From JAVBMC01 sp031552845 (GTDB taxonomy: Bacteria; Verrucomicrobiota; Kiritimatiellia; RFP12; DVOR01), in the NCBI GenBank assembly GCA_031552845.1, contig JAVBMC010000055.1, forward strand, positions 1 to 23,091: a DNA stretch of 23,091 bases, read 5' to 3'. Below the pieces are notes generated by a model that ran no database searches, was not told the DNA's origin, and saw nothing but the letters and a program-made list of their open reading frames with translations. Positions 22,866-23,091 of this stretch are shown in pieces. A program made the translations under genes and the position numbers. The stretch's first letter is position 1. The number at the start of each line of letters is the position of its first letter.

Positions 22866-23091
22866 ATGAAAACAAAGATGCCTGCACATAGACGCCATGA
22901 CCTGAGAGATGAAATTTGGAATAAAATCGAACCGATCCTCCCCGGACGAACAGGAGCTTGGGGGCGTGTGGCTAAGGACAACAGGCAGTTTGTTAACGCC
23001 GTTTTGTGGATTGCCAGAACAGGAGCTCCTTGGCGGGACTTGCCGCCGGATTATGGAGATTGGAGCCGTACGCACCGCCGCTTCATCCGTT
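22866..23091 (+). CDS. IS5-like transposase (3' end beyond window)
   Basis: The frame is open from the ATG at 22866 to the right edge, giving 75 residues. The sequence reads HDLRDEIWNKIEPILPGR followed by NRQFVNAVLWIARTGAPWRDLP and GDWSRTHRRFIR. This is the DUF4096-type N-terminus of IS5-family (IS427/IS1031-like) transposases. A CTAG at 22812-22815 followed by AGGGTGTAGTCATAAG may mark the left IS end, since IS5-type elements often insert at YTAR; this is not proven because the right end is outside the window. In many such elements a second overlapping frame encodes the catalytic part. Confidence 0.85.
   Translation, partial: MKTKMPAHRRHDLRDEIWNKIEPILPGRTGAWGRVAKDNRQFVNAVLWIARTGAPWRDLPPDYGDWSRTHRRFIR

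Overview
The window looks like a chromosomal segment of a diderm, LPS-making, strictly anaerobic bacterium, most likely in the Verrucomicrobiota/Kiritimatiellota (PVC) area. Kdo synthesis, Lpt export and ExbBD genes show the diderm envelope. [FeFe]-hydrogenase maturases, rubrerythrin and a flavodiiron protein point to anaerobic life. A huge secreted beta-helix/InlB-repeat protein and low-complexity dispersed repeats between genes suggest the PVC group. That placement is an inference from gene content and style, not a measured phylogeny.

Layout. (1) 1-3922 (+): the 3' part of a giant secreted surface protein, cut by the left window edge. (2) 3923-4389: a non-coding stretch packed with several unrelated repeat types, plus an intrinsic terminator. 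(3) 4390-11948 (+): rubrerythrin, then an envelope/regulation block kdsB-kdsA-lptC-lptA-lptB-hpf-hprK-ptsH-ptsI. Most genes in the block are close or overlapping, and a good extended -10 promoter lies in front of kdsA. (4) 11949-12339: a non-coding gap with nested inverted repeats ending in a weak terminator (possible structured RNA), then the hydF promoter. (5) 12340-14984 (+): hydF-hydG, translationally coupled. (6) 14989-22385 (-): eight closely packed genes, argS-exbB-exbD-thioredoxin-like lipoprotein-flavodiiron protein-nadD-rsfS-GHL10-type glycosidase, probably one long transcript from the promoter in front of argS. It meets hydG tail to tail with four bases between stop codons. (7) 22386-23091: an AT-richer spacer with an exact 22-bp-period array of four palindromes inside a perfect 18-bp inverted repeat, then the start of an IS5-like transposase that runs off the right edge.

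How it fits together. kdsB/kdsA make and activate Kdo, and lptCAB moves finished LPS to the outer membrane. Downstream sits a regulatory phosphotransferase set: HPr kinase/phosphorylase, HPr with both the His and Ser phosphorylation sites, and Enzyme I, with no sugar permease visible. The order resembles the lpt-rpoN-hpf-ptsN-npr locus of Proteobacteria, but without rpoN. Rubrerythrin and the flavodiiron protein would remove peroxide and oxygen, protecting oxygen-sensitive enzymes such as the hydrogenase that HydF/HydG mature.

The most unusual signals are the 22-bp palindrome array, the HydG C-terminal cluster motif in which the expected second cysteine is glycine, the hairpin pair with a compensatory base change in the 4-kb spacer, and the nested inverted repeats after ptsI.
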